Shown here: piece by piece, positions 24,514-36,897 of the stretch
Layout of the letters: every line of letters begins with the position of its first letter
Position numbering within the stretch: position 1 is the stretch's first letter
Source of the DNA: Litorisediminicola beolgyonensis
GTDB lineage: Bacteria > Pseudomonadota > Alphaproteobacteria > Rhodobacterales > Rhodobacteraceae
DNA length: 64,000 nucleotides
Assembly (NCBI RefSeq): GCF_042679605.1
Contig: NZ_JBHTMU010000006.1
Span: forward strand, 62,001-126,000
Direction of reading: 5' to 3'
Made by a program: the position numbers and the translations under genes
Notes under the pieces: generated by a model
The model's database searches: none
The model's input: only the letters and a program-made list of their open reading frames with translations
What the model was told of the DNA's origin: nothing

Positions 24514-24583
24514 ATGTTAGGGGTCTTTGTTTGTTGGGTTAAAAGTCTTGCTTTACCTTTGATCTTTGTCGCATGACTGTGAC

Positions 24584-25141
24584 ATGGCGAGAGATTTTGG
24601 ACCTATTGTGACCGACAGCGACAAACCGATCCGCCGCCTCCTGGGTAAGGTGAAGTGGTTCGATCCCGGTAAGGGATTCGGCTTCGTCATCGCAGACGAG
24701 GGCGGTCCGGACATCCTGCTTCATGCCAATGTCCTGCGGAACTTCGGTCAGAGTTCGGTTGCCGATGGCGCGCGGCTCGAGATCGACGCGCAGCAGACCG
24801 AACGCGGGATGCAGGCGATTGGCATCCACCGGATCGATCCGCCCGAGGATGCCACCAGCGCTCCGCTGGCCGATTTCCAGGAAATGGACCCCGACGTGCT
24901 GGCCTCGGCACCGCTGGAACCCGCCCGGGTGAAGTGGTTCGACAAGGCCAAGGGCTTCGGCTTTGCCAATGTCTTCGGCAAGTCCGAGGATGTCTTCATT
25001 CATGTCGAGGTCCTGCGCCGCTCGGGCCTCGCGGATCTGCAGCCCGGAGAGGCGCTGGCGATCCGCGCGGTCGAGGGCAAGCGCGGCCGCATGGCGACGG
25101 AGGTCAACGCGTGGGAAAGCGCGCTTACCTTGCTGGACTGA
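24584..25141 (+). CDS. Cold-shock protein with two cold-shock domains
   Basis: This 185-residue protein has two OB-fold cold-shock domains. The first runs from about 24 to 90 (LLGKVKWFDPGKGFGFVIADEG, DILLHANVL). The second runs from about 117 to 182 (ARVKWFDKAKGFGFANVFGK, DVFIHVEVLRR). Both RNP1-like motifs (KGFGF) and RNP2-like motifs (xVFIH / ILLH) are present. It should bind single-stranded RNA or DNA. The two-domain form is typical of alphaproteobacteria. ATG 24,584 is preferred over TTG 24,566; neither has a strong ribosome-binding site. The next gene starts inside its 3' end. Confidence 0.94.
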   Translation: MARDFGPIVTDSDKPIRRLLGKVKWFDPGKGFGFVIADEGGPDILLHANVLRNFGQSSVADGARLEIDAQQTERGMQAIGIHRIDPPEDATSAPLADFQEMDPDVLASAPLEPARVKWFDKAKGFGFANVFGKSEDVFIHVEVLRRSGLADLQPGEALAIRAVEGKRGRMATEVNAWESALTLLD

Positions 25142-25581
25142 TCTTCTTCTTCGGATGGACGGCCAGCGCGCAGGCGGACTGCGCGACCGACAGGGTGTCG
25201 CTGCGCGGCGCGTTCGGGAGCGCCCAGTTCAGCGTGAGCGTCGCCGACGATGTCGAGGAACGGGCCCGCGGGCTCATGTTCGTCGAGAAGATGCCGCGCG
25301 CGACGGGCATGCTCTTTGTCTATGACCGCCCGCAGCCGGTGGCCTTCTGGATGAAGAACACGCTGATCCCGCTCGATATGGTGTTCGCCGGGGCCGATGG
25401 CGTCGTGCGCAAGGTGCATGAAAACGCGGTGCCAGGCGATCTGACCGGCATTCCCGGGGGCGACGACATCCAGTTCGTGCTCGAGATCAATGGCGGGCTC
25501 GCCCGGCAGCTCGGCATAGAGCCGGGCGCCGAGATGCAGCATCCGGCCATCGGCCAGACCGCCGCCTGGCCCTGTTCTTGA
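25111..25581 (+). CDS. Exported DUF192 protein
   Basis: This 156-residue protein starts at GTG 25,111 within the cold-shock gene, overlapping it by 31 bases, with GGAGGT 6 bases before the GTG. The signal peptide is MGKRAYLAGLIFFFGWTASAQA (read from the GTG), probably cleaved before DCATDR. The DUF192 core follows: VADDVEERARGLMFVEKM, MLFVYDRPQPVAFWMKNTLIPLDMVFAGADG, and FVLEINGGLARQLGI. The family's role is unknown. The overlap suggests co-expression with the cold-shock protein. Confidence 0.92.
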   Translation: MGKRAYLAGLIFFFGWTASAQADCATDRVSLRGAFGSAQFSVSVADDVEERARGLMFVEKMPRATGMLFVYDRPQPVAFWMKNTLIPLDMVFAGADGVVRKVHENAVPGDLTGIPGGDDIQFVLEINGGLARQLGIEPGAEMQHPAIGQTAAWPCS

Positions 25582-25627
25582 GAAACCGCTTTCCAAGCCG
25601 TGGGACGACCGCTAAACGGGCCCTCGT

Positions 25628-25704
<77 letters not shown>

Positions 25705-26131
25705 GCGCAGAGCGACGCCGCCGCCGTCTACATCTGGTAGCCCCTGAATTTCCCTGATCTCCTCATGCGTGCAAACCCGTCTGTGCACAAATCGTGACAC
25801 TGCGGGCTCAGCCTGTCCGCCGACCCGGACAGCGAGCCGCCCCGGGCCGTCCATGAGGCTTCGGCGATCGTGCCTGCTGATTCTCGCGCCAAAGGCGTAG
25901 CGCCCTATTTTTATCGCGATTCCGAGGCGAGATTGCATCGGAGCCTGAATTTTCGGCAAAGCCGCACGCGCTGAGAAGTCTGGGGAAAACTGCGGGCCCG
26001 TCGGGAAAGCCTTGTGGATAAGCCGGTGTGAAAAGCCGTTCTACAAGGGGTTCCGGGGGTCTGGGATTGTCCACATTCTGTAGATGAATCGTGACGATCC
26101 GGGATAGGGAATGTGGGCGGTTTTTGGGTCA

Positions 26132-26147
26132 ACACAAAATATAGTCC
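26132..26147. promoter_or_regulatory. NrdR-like box 1
   Basis: ACACAAAATATAGTCC matches the NrdR consensus (ACACWATATATWGTGT) at 13 of 16 positions. NrdR is the ATP/dATP-sensing repressor of ribonucleotide reductase genes. The gene nrdJ follows. Confidence 0.55.
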
Positions 26148-26215
26148 GCCGCCGCAAAAAAATCCGTTGACCAGAACCGCGGATTTACGTCAGTTTGTGT
26201 GAGCCGGTCGATGGA

Positions 26216-26231
26216 GCACTACATGTAGTAG
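26216..26231. promoter_or_regulatory. NrdR-like box 2
   Basis: GCACTACATGTAGTAG matches the NrdR consensus at about 11 of 16 positions and contains the palindrome CTACATGTAG. It is 84 bases from box 1, close to eight helical turns. It is weaker than box 1. Confidence 0.4.
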
Positions 26232-26369
26232 GTTCGGCCGCGGGGGACACAGACAAGCCTGGCAACAAGGCCTCTTTGCTCGGAACCGTCCGGTTCCGTG
26301 ACCGACCTCCTGCGGCCCTGCGCTCGCGACCGGCACGAAGATACGGTCATTCTAACGGGGCAGCGAAAA

Positions 26370-30038
<3,669 letters not shown>

Positions 30039-30183
30039 GGGGCAGGGGAGCGGGGTGCCACCTCGTTCCCCGACGAGACACACGGAACCCCGGGGCGGGT
30101 GCGCTCGCCCCAGGCGCGGTCAGGGCCGCAGGCATAAAATCTCGAGCGGTGAACCAGAACGAGCCCTGAAAGCGAGACTAAAC

Positions 30184-30208
30184 GGGGGCCCCGAGGGGCC
30201 CCCTTTTT
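30184..30208 (+). terminator. Rho-independent terminator of nrdJ
   Basis: GGGGGCCCC (30,184-30,192) and GGGGCCCCC (30,195-30,203) form a 9-pair stem with loop GA, followed by TTTTT. It lies 146 bases after the stop, at the end of a long 3' tail. Confidence 0.92.
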
Positions 30209-30640
30209 CTTGCGGGCAATCCGCCCACTTCCCGTCACATTTCGCGCCCCGATGCCCTCGTGCTGCGCATCGAAGCCCGTCTCGGAAGCGGCTTTTGGAC
30301 GGCACGGCCACATTTCACGGGGCCGTTCATTGCCGCATTTGAGTAGAATGATTCGGATTTTCTGACGCGGGTTTCGCGTCTTGCGGGATCAATCTTCGAA
30401 GACGCCCCGCTATTGGTTCTGACGCCCGAACAAAGGCTTCCGGGGTGCCCGCAGGCGGCCTCATTTCACCAAGCCACGCGGGCCACGACGCTCACTGTTT
30501 CCAGCTTCAAGCCAAAGAGACAGGCGGATCCCAGATATTGTGGGCCCCGCGGCGGAAAACCACCGCAACTGTCGTGATCCAAGAGACAATCCGAGCGAGG
30601 GCCGAGGTGAAATCGGGCCGAAATGCGGCGCAATCAGTCC

Positions 30641-30652
30641 ATCCGGACGGAT
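30641..30652. promoter_or_regulatory. Palindrome copy 1 (ATCCG-GA-CGGAT)
   Basis: The 12-mer ATCCGGACGGAT lies at 30,641-30,652. An identical copy lies 138 bases further on. Both are upstream of the RTX/Hint gene and could be operator sites. Confidence 0.45.
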
Positions 30653-30778
30653 CGTCTGCCCGGTTTCAGCCATTTTTCGCTTTGTTCGAGACATTTGCAG
30701 CCGTAAGAAAGTGTCACGCCCAACTGGGGGGTGTGAGACTGACTGCTGGCCACGGGGGCGGCCGCTGAACTTTAAGTC

Positions 30779-30790
30779 ATCCGGACGGAT
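30779..30790. promoter_or_regulatory. Palindrome copy 2 (ATCCG-GA-CGGAT)
   Basis: This is the second identical copy, 193 bases before the ATG of the RTX/Hint gene. Copy 1 to copy 2 spans 138 bases, about 13 helical turns. Confidence 0.45.
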
Positions 30791-30982
30791 GCGAGGGAAG
30801 CGAGATCGGGAGAATCCCCGGTCGACCGCCAACGGAGAAGATTTGCCCCGAGACTGGGCGATCCCGAGCGACCTTCCTGACATGTCCGGACGACACCTTG
30901 AATGGGCGACTGCTGCTGGCTGACCCCGATCGGAATGGCAACCGGACCTGTGTTCCGGCATGTGAGTGTGAAAGGTCGAACG

Positions 30983-33900
30983 ATGGCTGACTTGACTTTG
31001 GACTGGACCGACCTGGGTGGTTACGGCACGGAACTGACTTCGGTAGGTGAGGGCGAGGTGTCCACCACCTACGATGCGGGCGGGATCGCCGTCGACATCT
31101 CCTTCACCTCCGGCGAGGCAGGCTCCACTGCCTTCGTCTACGACTCGGCCGCCTATGTCGGCACCGACGGGGCGTTCGATCCGAACTCTTTCCTCAAGCT
31201 CCAGGGCGAGGGCACCGCGGACACTCCCGGCGCGCCGGACACCGTGACCTCGACTACCGTGCTCGATTTCCGGTCGACCGATGCGGCCTATGCCGACGAG
31301 GTCCAGAATGTCTCGTTCCGCATCTCCGATCTCGATGCCAGCGACACCGCGTCGGACTTCAACCAGCCCGGCCTCGCCGCGTTCGAAGACCAGATCACCA
31401 TCATCGCCTATGACGCCGACGGCACGCCCACCGAGATCAGCTTTGCCGATCTGGGCGCGATCGACGTGGACGGCAACACGGTCTCCGGCACCACCGAGAC
31501 CTTCTTCACCGATGCCGACGGCTCGCTCGTGGTGAACATCGCCGGTCCGGTCTCGCGCATCGAGATCGTCTACGACAACGGCGGCACCGGCGAGCAGGGC
31601 GTCGTGATCTCCGACGTCAACTTCTCGACCATCGATGCCGAGAACGGCGCGCCCATCGCCAATGACGATCTCGTTGAGACCGACGAGGACACGGCGCTGA
31701 TCATCGATCCGCTGGCCAATGACAGCGATCCCGAGGGCGACACGCTGACCATCGTCGGCCTGACCCAGCCCGCGAACGGCACCGCGGTCCTGAACGATGA
31801 CGGCACCATCACCTACACGCCCGATCCCGACTTCAACGGCGAAGACACGATCCCCTACACGATCACCGACGGCAACGGGAACATCGCGACCGGCGAGATC
31901 GTCGTCACCGTGAACCCGATCAACGATGATCCGGTCGCCAATGACGACGCGGTCGAGACCGCCGAGGATACCGCGATCACCGTTCCGGTCCTGGGCAACG
32001 ACACCGATGTCGACGGCGACACGCTGACCGTGACCGATTTCGGCCAGCCTGCCAACGGCACCGCCGTCCTGAACGACGACGGCACCATCACCTACACGCC
32101 GAACGCGGATTTCACCGGCGAGGACACGATCCCCTACACCGTCTCGGACGGCAATGGCGGCACCGATGAGGCGGTCCTGACCATCACCGTGCGCCCCGTC
32201 GAGGACTCGCCCGTCGCCAATGACGACGCCGTCGAGACCCCCGAGGACACCGCGATCACCGTTCCGGTGCTCGACAACGACGTCGACGCCGAGGGCGACC
32301 CGCTCACCGTCACCTCGATCACCCAGCCCGCCAACGGCACGGCTGTCCTGAACGACGACGGCACGATCACCTACACGCCGAACCCGGACTTCAATGGTGA
32401 GGACACGATCCCCTACACCATCGACGACGGCAACGGGAACACCGACGAGGCCGTGCTGGTCGTGACCGTCACCCCGGTCAACGACGATCCGGTCGCCGTG
32501 GACGATACCGAGACGACCGCATTCGCGACCCCGATCACCGTCGCTCCTCTGGCAAACGACAGCGACCCCGAGGGCGATCCGCTGACCGTCAGCTCCATCG
32601 GCACGCCGTCCTTCGGCACCGCGGTTCTGAACGACGACGGCACCGTCACCTACACGCCTGGTGCCGACTTCACCGGTGAGGACACGATCCCCTACACCAT
32701 CGACGACGGAAATGGCGGCACGGCGACGGCCAACATCTTCATCACGGTCGACGAGGATGACGAGACGGACAACCTGCCGCCGACCCCGGTCGACGATTTC
32801 GCCACCACGCCCTCGGGTGAGCCGGTGACCGTTGATGTGCTGGCCAATGACACCGATCCCGAAGACGATCCGCTCACGGTCACCGGCGTGTTCGATCCCT
32901 TCAACGGCACCGCGGTCGTCAATCCCGACGGCACCATCACCTACACCCCGGACGAGGGTTTCTTCGGCGAGGACACGATCCCGTATTTCATCGATGACGG
33001 TAACGGCAACACCTCCACCGGCCAACTCACCGTCACCGTCACCGTCACGCCCGAGCGCGACGGCATCGTCGAGGGCACGCCCGGCGACGATCTGATCGAC
33101 GAGGATTACCTGGGCGATCCGGACACTCCGCCGGACCAGATCGACAATGACGACGCCATCATTCCCGGCGACAACCCGAACGACGACCGTGTCGAGGCCG
33201 GTGACGGCGACGACACCGTGATCTCGGGCGACGGCTCGGACACCGTGGAGGGTGGCGACGGCGACGACGTGATCGACACCGACGCGACCGGCCCCGGCCG
33301 CATCGACACCGATGTCTTCCCGATCGAGGACCTGCCCGCCGGTTCGCCCTTCACCCAGGCCGACGATCCGCTCGACGGCTTCGACGAGGACCCCGATCCC
33401 GAGGATGACCGCGACAGCGTCTCGGGCGGTGCGGGCAACGACACCATCACCACCGGCGACGACCGCGACACGATCGAGGGCGGCGACGGCGCCGACGTGA
33501 TCGACGCAGGCATCGACGACGACCTCGTCTTCGGCGATGCGGGCGACGACCTCATCACCGATGTGCAGGGCTCGGACACGATCTTCGGCGGCACCGGTGA
33601 CGACACGATCATCGCAGGCGTCGACACCTTCTCGGATTATCCCGACGGCGCGACCCCGATTCCGCTCGATTATCCGCAGGACCCCAACCAGGATGACGGC
33701 CGCGACCTCGTCTTCGGCGAAGAGGGCAACGACCTCATCTCCACCGGCGACGACCGCGACACGATCTCGGGCGGCGACGGCGACGACACCATCGACGGCG
33801 GCATCGACGACGACGAGATCTTCGGCGACGACGGCGCGGACTCGCTGATCGGTGGCCACGGCTCCGACACCATCGACGGGGGCGAGGGCGACGATTACAT

Positions 33901-35962
33901 CGACGGCTCCAACATCCCGGCCCTCGAGGTCGCCGACGACACCGACATCTCGACCGTCAACGACCGCGACAGCCTTGTGGGCGGTGCCGGCAACGACACC
34001 ATCCTCGGTGGCGACGATGACGACACGCTTCTCGGCGGCGACGGCGATGACCTGCTCGACGGCGGCATCGACGAGGACCTGATCAATGCGGGCGCTGGCG
34101 ACGACAGCGTGCTGGCGGGCGACGGCGACGACACCGTCACCGGCGAGGACGGCTCCGACACGATCGACGGCGGCGCGGGCGACGACCTGATTGACGCCTC
34201 CGGCGATCCGGCGACCGAACTGACCGACGATGTCGATCCCGATCCCGAGAATGACCGCGACAGCGTCATGGGCGGTGCGGGCAATGACACCATCACCACC
34301 GGCGACGACGACGACACGCTGATGGGCGGCGAGGGCGATGACCTTCTCGATGCGGGCATCGACGACGACCTTCTGGACGGCGGCGCTGGCGAGGACACGC
34401 TCCTTGGTGGCGAGGGCGACGACACGCTTCTCGGCGGTGCGGATGACGACGTCCTGAACGGCGGCGACGGCGCGGACGAGCTCGACGGCGGCGACGGCAA
34501 CGATGTCCTGAACGCAGGCTCCGGCCCCGACACGCTGATGGGCGGCGCAGGCGACGACACTCTGAACGGCGCGGCCGATGACGACGTACTCGACGGCGGC
34601 GAGGGCGACGACGTGCTCGACGGCGACGACGGCGCGGACGATCTTGATGGCGGTGCGGGCGACGACGTGCTCGACGGCGGCGAAGGCGACGACACGCTGG
34701 CCGGTGGCGAGGGTGCGGACACGCTCGACGGCGATCTCGGCGACGACCTGCTGGACGGCGGCGCGGGCAATGACGTGCTCGACGGCGGCGAAGGCGACGA
34801 TACCGTCCTCGGCGGCACCGGCGACGACACCCTCTCGGGTGGTCCGGGCGAGAACATGCTCGACGGCGGCGAGGGCGATGACGTCCTGACCGGCGGCGAC
34901 GGCCCCGACACGCTCATGGGCGGCGCGGATGACGACACGCTGACCGGCGGTCTCGGCGACGACGTTCTCGACGGCGGCGACGGTGCGGACGACATGGACG
35001 GCGGCGCGGGCGACGATGTGCTCGATGGCGGCGACGGTCCCGACACGCTCGACGGTGGTGCCGGCAACGACACCCTGAACGGTGGCGCGGGTCCGGACAT
35101 GATCGACGGCGGCGCGGATCGCGACGTGATCGTGGTCGACAGCCCCGAGGATGCCTTTGGCGATGTCGCCGACGGCGGCAACGAGGGTGACGATTTCGAC
35201 GTGCTGGACCTGACCGGTGCGGGCGAGCGTGGGCTCGACTGGCGCCTCGTGGATGTCCGTCCCGACGATGATGGCGATCTGCCCTCGAACGGCATCGATG
35301 GCACTGTCGAGTTCCTCGATGGCGAAGGCAACGTCACCGGCTCGATGGACTTCTTCAACATCGAACAGGTCGTGCCCTGCTTCACCCCCGGCACCCTGAT
35401 TGCCACGCCCCAGGGCGAGCGTCTGATCGAGGATCTCCGCGAAGGCGACCGGATCATCACCCGCGATAACGGCATCCAGGAAATCCGCTGGGTGGGTCGC
35501 AAGGACCTGACCGGACACGAGCTGGCGCGCAAGCCGCACATGCGTCCGATCCTGATCCAGAAGGGCAGCCTCGGCCCGAACCTGCCGGAGCACGACATGC
35601 TCGTGTCCCCGAACCACCGGGTTCTGGTCAACAACGACAAGACCGCGCTCTACTTCGAAGAGCGTGAGGTTCTGGCCGCGGCCAAGCACCTGACCGGTCT
35701 TGACGGTGTCGACGAGGTGGGCTCGCTCGGGGTCAGCTACATCCACTTCATGTTCGATCACCACGAGGTGGTGCTCTCGAACGGCGCCTGGACCGAAAGC
35801 TTCCAGCCGGGTGACTACAGCCTCAACGGCATCGGCAACGCGCAGCGTGGCGAGATCCTCGAGCTCTTCCCGGAGCTTGAGCAGAAGGAAGGCCTCGAGG
35901 CCTACCGCTCGGCACGTCGCTCGCTGAAGAAGCACGAGGCCAAGCTCCTGACGCTGAAGTAA
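30983..35962 (+). CDS. Giant acidic protein: Ig-like repeats, RTX repeats and C-terminal Hint domain
   Basis: This is a 1659-residue, very acidic protein. Residues 1-220 form an unrecognised beta-rich head. Five Ig-like (Big/cadherin-like) repeats follow from about residue 223. The first four start 93 residues apart (223, 316, 409, 502) and the fifth at about 601, each with PVANDDAVET-like starts and TAVLNDDGTITYTP. RTX calcium-binding nonapeptides (GGxGxDxL) fill about 736-1381, roughly fifty or more copies. A Hint_2 domain at 1466-1650 has the nucleophile Cys1466 in CFTPGT and His1545 in SPNHRVL. RTX proteins are secreted by type I systems, but no transporter gene is in the window. Likely a secreted or surface adhesin whose tail may self-process. 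Start ATG 30,983. Confidence 0.93.
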   Translation: MADLTLDWTDLGGYGTELTSVGEGEVSTTYDAGGIAVDISFTSGEAGSTAFVYDSAAYVGTDGAFDPNSFLKLQGEGTADTPGAPDTVTSTTVLDFRSTDAAYADEVQNVSFRISDLDASDTASDFNQPGLAAFEDQITIIAYDADGTPTEISFADLGAIDVDGNTVSGTTETFFTDADGSLVVNIAGPVSRIEIVYDNGGTGEQGVVISDVNFSTIDAENGAPIANDDLVETDEDTALIIDPLANDSDPEGDTLTIVGLTQPANGTAVLNDDGTITYTPDPDFNGEDTIPYTITDGNGNIATGEIVVTVNPINDDPVANDDAVETAEDTAITVPVLGNDTDVDGDTLTVTDFGQPANGTAVLNDDGTITYTPNADFTGEDTIPYTVSDGNGGTDEAVLTITVRPVEDSPVANDDAVETPEDTAITVPVLDNDVDAEGDPLTVTSITQPANGTAVLNDDGTITYTPNPDFNGEDTIPYTIDDGNGNTDEAVLVVTVTPVNDDPVAVDDTETTAFATPITVAPLANDSDPEGDPLTVSSIGTPSFGTAVLNDDGTVTYTPGADFTGEDTIPYTIDDGNGGTATANIFITVDEDDETDNLPPTPVDDFATTPSGEPVTVDVLANDTDPEDDPLTVTGVFDPFNGTAVVNPDGTITYTPDEGFFGEDTIPYFIDDGNGNTSTGQLTVTVTVTPERDGIVEGTPGDDLIDEDYLGDPDTPPDQIDNDDAIIPGDNPNDDRVEAGDGDDTVISGDGSDTVEGGDGDDVIDTDATGPGRIDTDVFPIEDLPAGSPFTQADDPLDGFDEDPDPEDDRDSVSGGAGNDTITTGDDRDTIEGGDGADVIDAGIDDDLVFGDAGDDLITDVQGSDTIFGGTGDDTIIAGVDTFSDYPDGATPIPLDYPQDPNQDDGRDLVFGEEGNDLISTGDDRDTISGGDGDDTIDGGIDDDEIFGDDGADSLIGGHGSDTIDGGEGDDYIDGSNIPALEVADDTDISTVNDRDSLVGGAGNDTILGGDDDDTLLGGDGDDLLDGGIDEDLINAGAGDDSVLAGDGDDTVTGEDGSDTIDGGAGDDLIDASGDPATELTDDVDPDPENDRDSVMGGAGNDTITTGDDDDTLMGGEGDDLLDAGIDDDLLDGGAGEDTLLGGEGDDTLLGGADDDVLNGGDGADELDGGDGNDVLNAGSGPDTLMGGAGDDTLNGAADDDVLDGGEGDDVLDGDDGADDLDGGAGDDVLDGGEGDDTLAGGEGADTLDGDLGDDLLDGGAGNDVLDGGEGDDTVLGGTGDDTLSGGPGENMLDGGEGDDVLTGGDGPDTLMGGADDDTLTGGLGDDVLDGGDGADDMDGGAGDDVLDGGDGPDTLDGGAGNDTLNGGAGPDMIDGGADRDVIVVDSPEDAFGDVADGGNEGDDFDVLDLTGAGERGLDWRLVDVRPDDDGDLPSNGIDGTVEFLDGEGNVTGSMDFFNIEQVVPCFTPGTLIATPQGERLIEDLREGDRIITRDNGIQEIRWVGRKDLTGHELARKPHMRPILIQKGSLGPNLPEHDMLVSPNHRVLVNNDKTALYFEEREVLAAAKHLTGLDGVDEVGSLGVSYIHFMFDHHEVVLSNGAWTESFQPGDYSLNGIGNAQRGEILELFPELEQKEGLEAYRSARRSLKKHEAKLLTLK

Positions 35963-36067
35963 GGATATCTCGGCGGCCGCGGACAAGGTCCGGGGCCGCC
36001 GTCACCGACCACCGACATTACGGGTTATGCAGCGGCCCGGGTCATCCGGTTAGACCATGGGCAACCC

Positions 36068-36100
36068 AAAGCGGGGCGCGATGTCGTGCCCCGCTTTTTT
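36068..36100. terminator. Terminator between the RTX/Hint gene and the MobA-like gene
   Basis: AAAGCGGGGC (36,068-36,077) pairs with GCCCCGCTTT (36,088-36,097) and is followed by more T. It can act in both directions for the two convergent genes. Confidence 0.9.
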
Positions 36101-36106
36101 CATGCC

Positions 36107-36706
36107 TCAGCCGCGCGTCGCCGCCCGCCACGCTGCCCAATCTTCGGGAGTATCGAGGTCGACGAGCGCACGTTCTTCTGGCAGAGCGATGCGGCGCACC
36201 GCGTCACCATGCGCGCGCAGCACGGGCCGCGCGCCCTGATCGCCGTCGAGCTTTGCGATGGCGGAGAAGTCCGAGGCGGGAAAGATCACCGGATGGCCGG
36301 GTGTGCCCTCGGCGCTCGTGGCCTGAACGGGCATGTCTCCCGCTCCGAACGCGGCGAGAAGCGCGGCGAGATCTTCCGCCGTCAGCTCCGGCATGTCGGC
36401 TGGCAAAATCATCACGCCCGCCGCGTCGGAGGGCAGGGCTGCGACGCCCCGCCGGAGCGAAGCGGACATGCCCAGATCGCGATCGGCAACCGGCACGCGT
36501 GTCACGTCGAGACCGTCGAGCGCCGCGCCGCGCGCGCCCTCGGGGGCGGGCAGGGTGACGAAGACCCTCCGAGAGACGGAGAGCGCGGCTTCGGCGCTGC
36601 GGCGCAGGAGCGGGACGCCGTCGATCTCTTGCAAAAGCTTGTCGGCACCGCGCATGCGCCGCGCGGCCCCGGCTGCGAGCAGTAAAACCGGCAGGGTTCC
36701 GCTCAC
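36107..36706 (-). CDS. MobA/MocA-like nucleotidyltransferase
   Basis: This 199-residue protein has the NTP_transf_3 fold. The nucleotide loop is VLLLAAGAARRMRGADKLLQEIDGVPLLRR at about 7-36, with the LAAGxxxRMxxxxK signature. MILPADMPELTAEDL carries the metal-binding Asp, and TPGHPVIFPASDFSAI follows. It resembles CTP:molybdopterin cytidylyltransferases (MocA) more than GTP-type MobA, but the exact cofactor target is not proven. The start is a GTG at 36,706. No molybdoenzyme gene adjoins it. Confidence 0.85.
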   Translation of the reverse strand: MSGTLPVLLLAAGAARRMRGADKLLQEIDGVPLLRRSAEAALSVSRRVFVTLPAPEGARGAALDGLDVTRVPVADRDLGMSASLRRGVAALPSDAAGVMILPADMPELTAEDLAALLAAFGAGDMPVQATSAEGTPGHPVIFPASDFSAIAKLDGDQGARPVLRAHGDAVRRIALPEERALVDLDTPEDWAAWRAATRG

Positions 36707-36725
36707 CGGGCGACCTTCAAGAAAC

Positions 36726-36743
36726 TGTCAAATATATATGACA
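36726..36743. promoter_or_regulatory. Inverted repeat TGTCA-N8-TGACA in an AT-rich promoter region
   Basis: TGTCA (36,726-36,730) and TGACA (36,739-36,743) flank aatatata. The site lies in a divergent 190-base AT-rich gap between the MobA-like gene and the histidine kinase. Confidence 0.35.
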
Positions 36744-36784
36744 TTCGCATGTTTGATCTTTGTGACAGAATCGTCCATCTAAAT

Positions 36785-36812
36785 TTGCAAACCCGAGGTG
36801 TCGGTATATATG
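36785..36812 (+). promoter_or_regulatory. Candidate sigma70 promoter of the histidine kinase
   Basis: TTGCAA (36,785-36,790) is followed after 16 bases by TATATG (36,807-36,812). This would give a leader of roughly 80 bases. Confidence 0.4.
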
Positions 36813-36897
36813 GCAGCGCGCAACCGGTCACGAAGCGTCTCGGTCCGATGCTGCTGTCCGTCACCCTGACACATGACTTGAGGCACCACGACATTCA

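Larger units (their letters stand above)
25705..26369. other. 665-base intergenic leader region before nrdJ
   Basis: No gene was seen. A bulged hairpin lies at 25,805-25,838 (GGCTC/GAGCC outer, CTGTCCG/CGGACAG inner). Two NrdR-like boxes are further along and are listed separately. TTGACC at 26,167-26,172 is a possible -35 box. I saw no B12-box (GCCACTG-like) element, so no cobalamin riboswitch is called. Confidence 0.6.
30039..30982. other. 944-base intergenic region between nrdJ and the RTX/Hint gene
   Basis: It holds the nrdJ terminator (30,184-30,208), a small hairpin GACGCG/CGCGTC (30,364-30,380), and two copies of an inverted repeat, ATCCGGACGGAT, at 30,641 and 30,779 (listed separately). 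No convincing gene was seen. Several short frames on both strands have no protein-like character. Confidence 0.7.

Noticed and set aside
26298..26369. Upstream extension of nrdJ and possible cobalamin riboswitch
   Set aside because: The extra 24 codons are not family-like, and I saw no B12-box element. NrdR-like control is better supported.
30445..30768. 107-codon frame in the gap before the RTX/Hint gene
   Set aside because: Composition does not look protein-like, no ribosome-binding site, and it covers palindrome copies.
30461..35986. A very long antisense frame (over 1,800 codons) opposite the RTX/Hint gene
   Set aside because: It is a shadow caused by the GC-rich Asp/Gly codon bias of the real gene; it reads as low-complexity Val/Ala/Asp protein with no domain.
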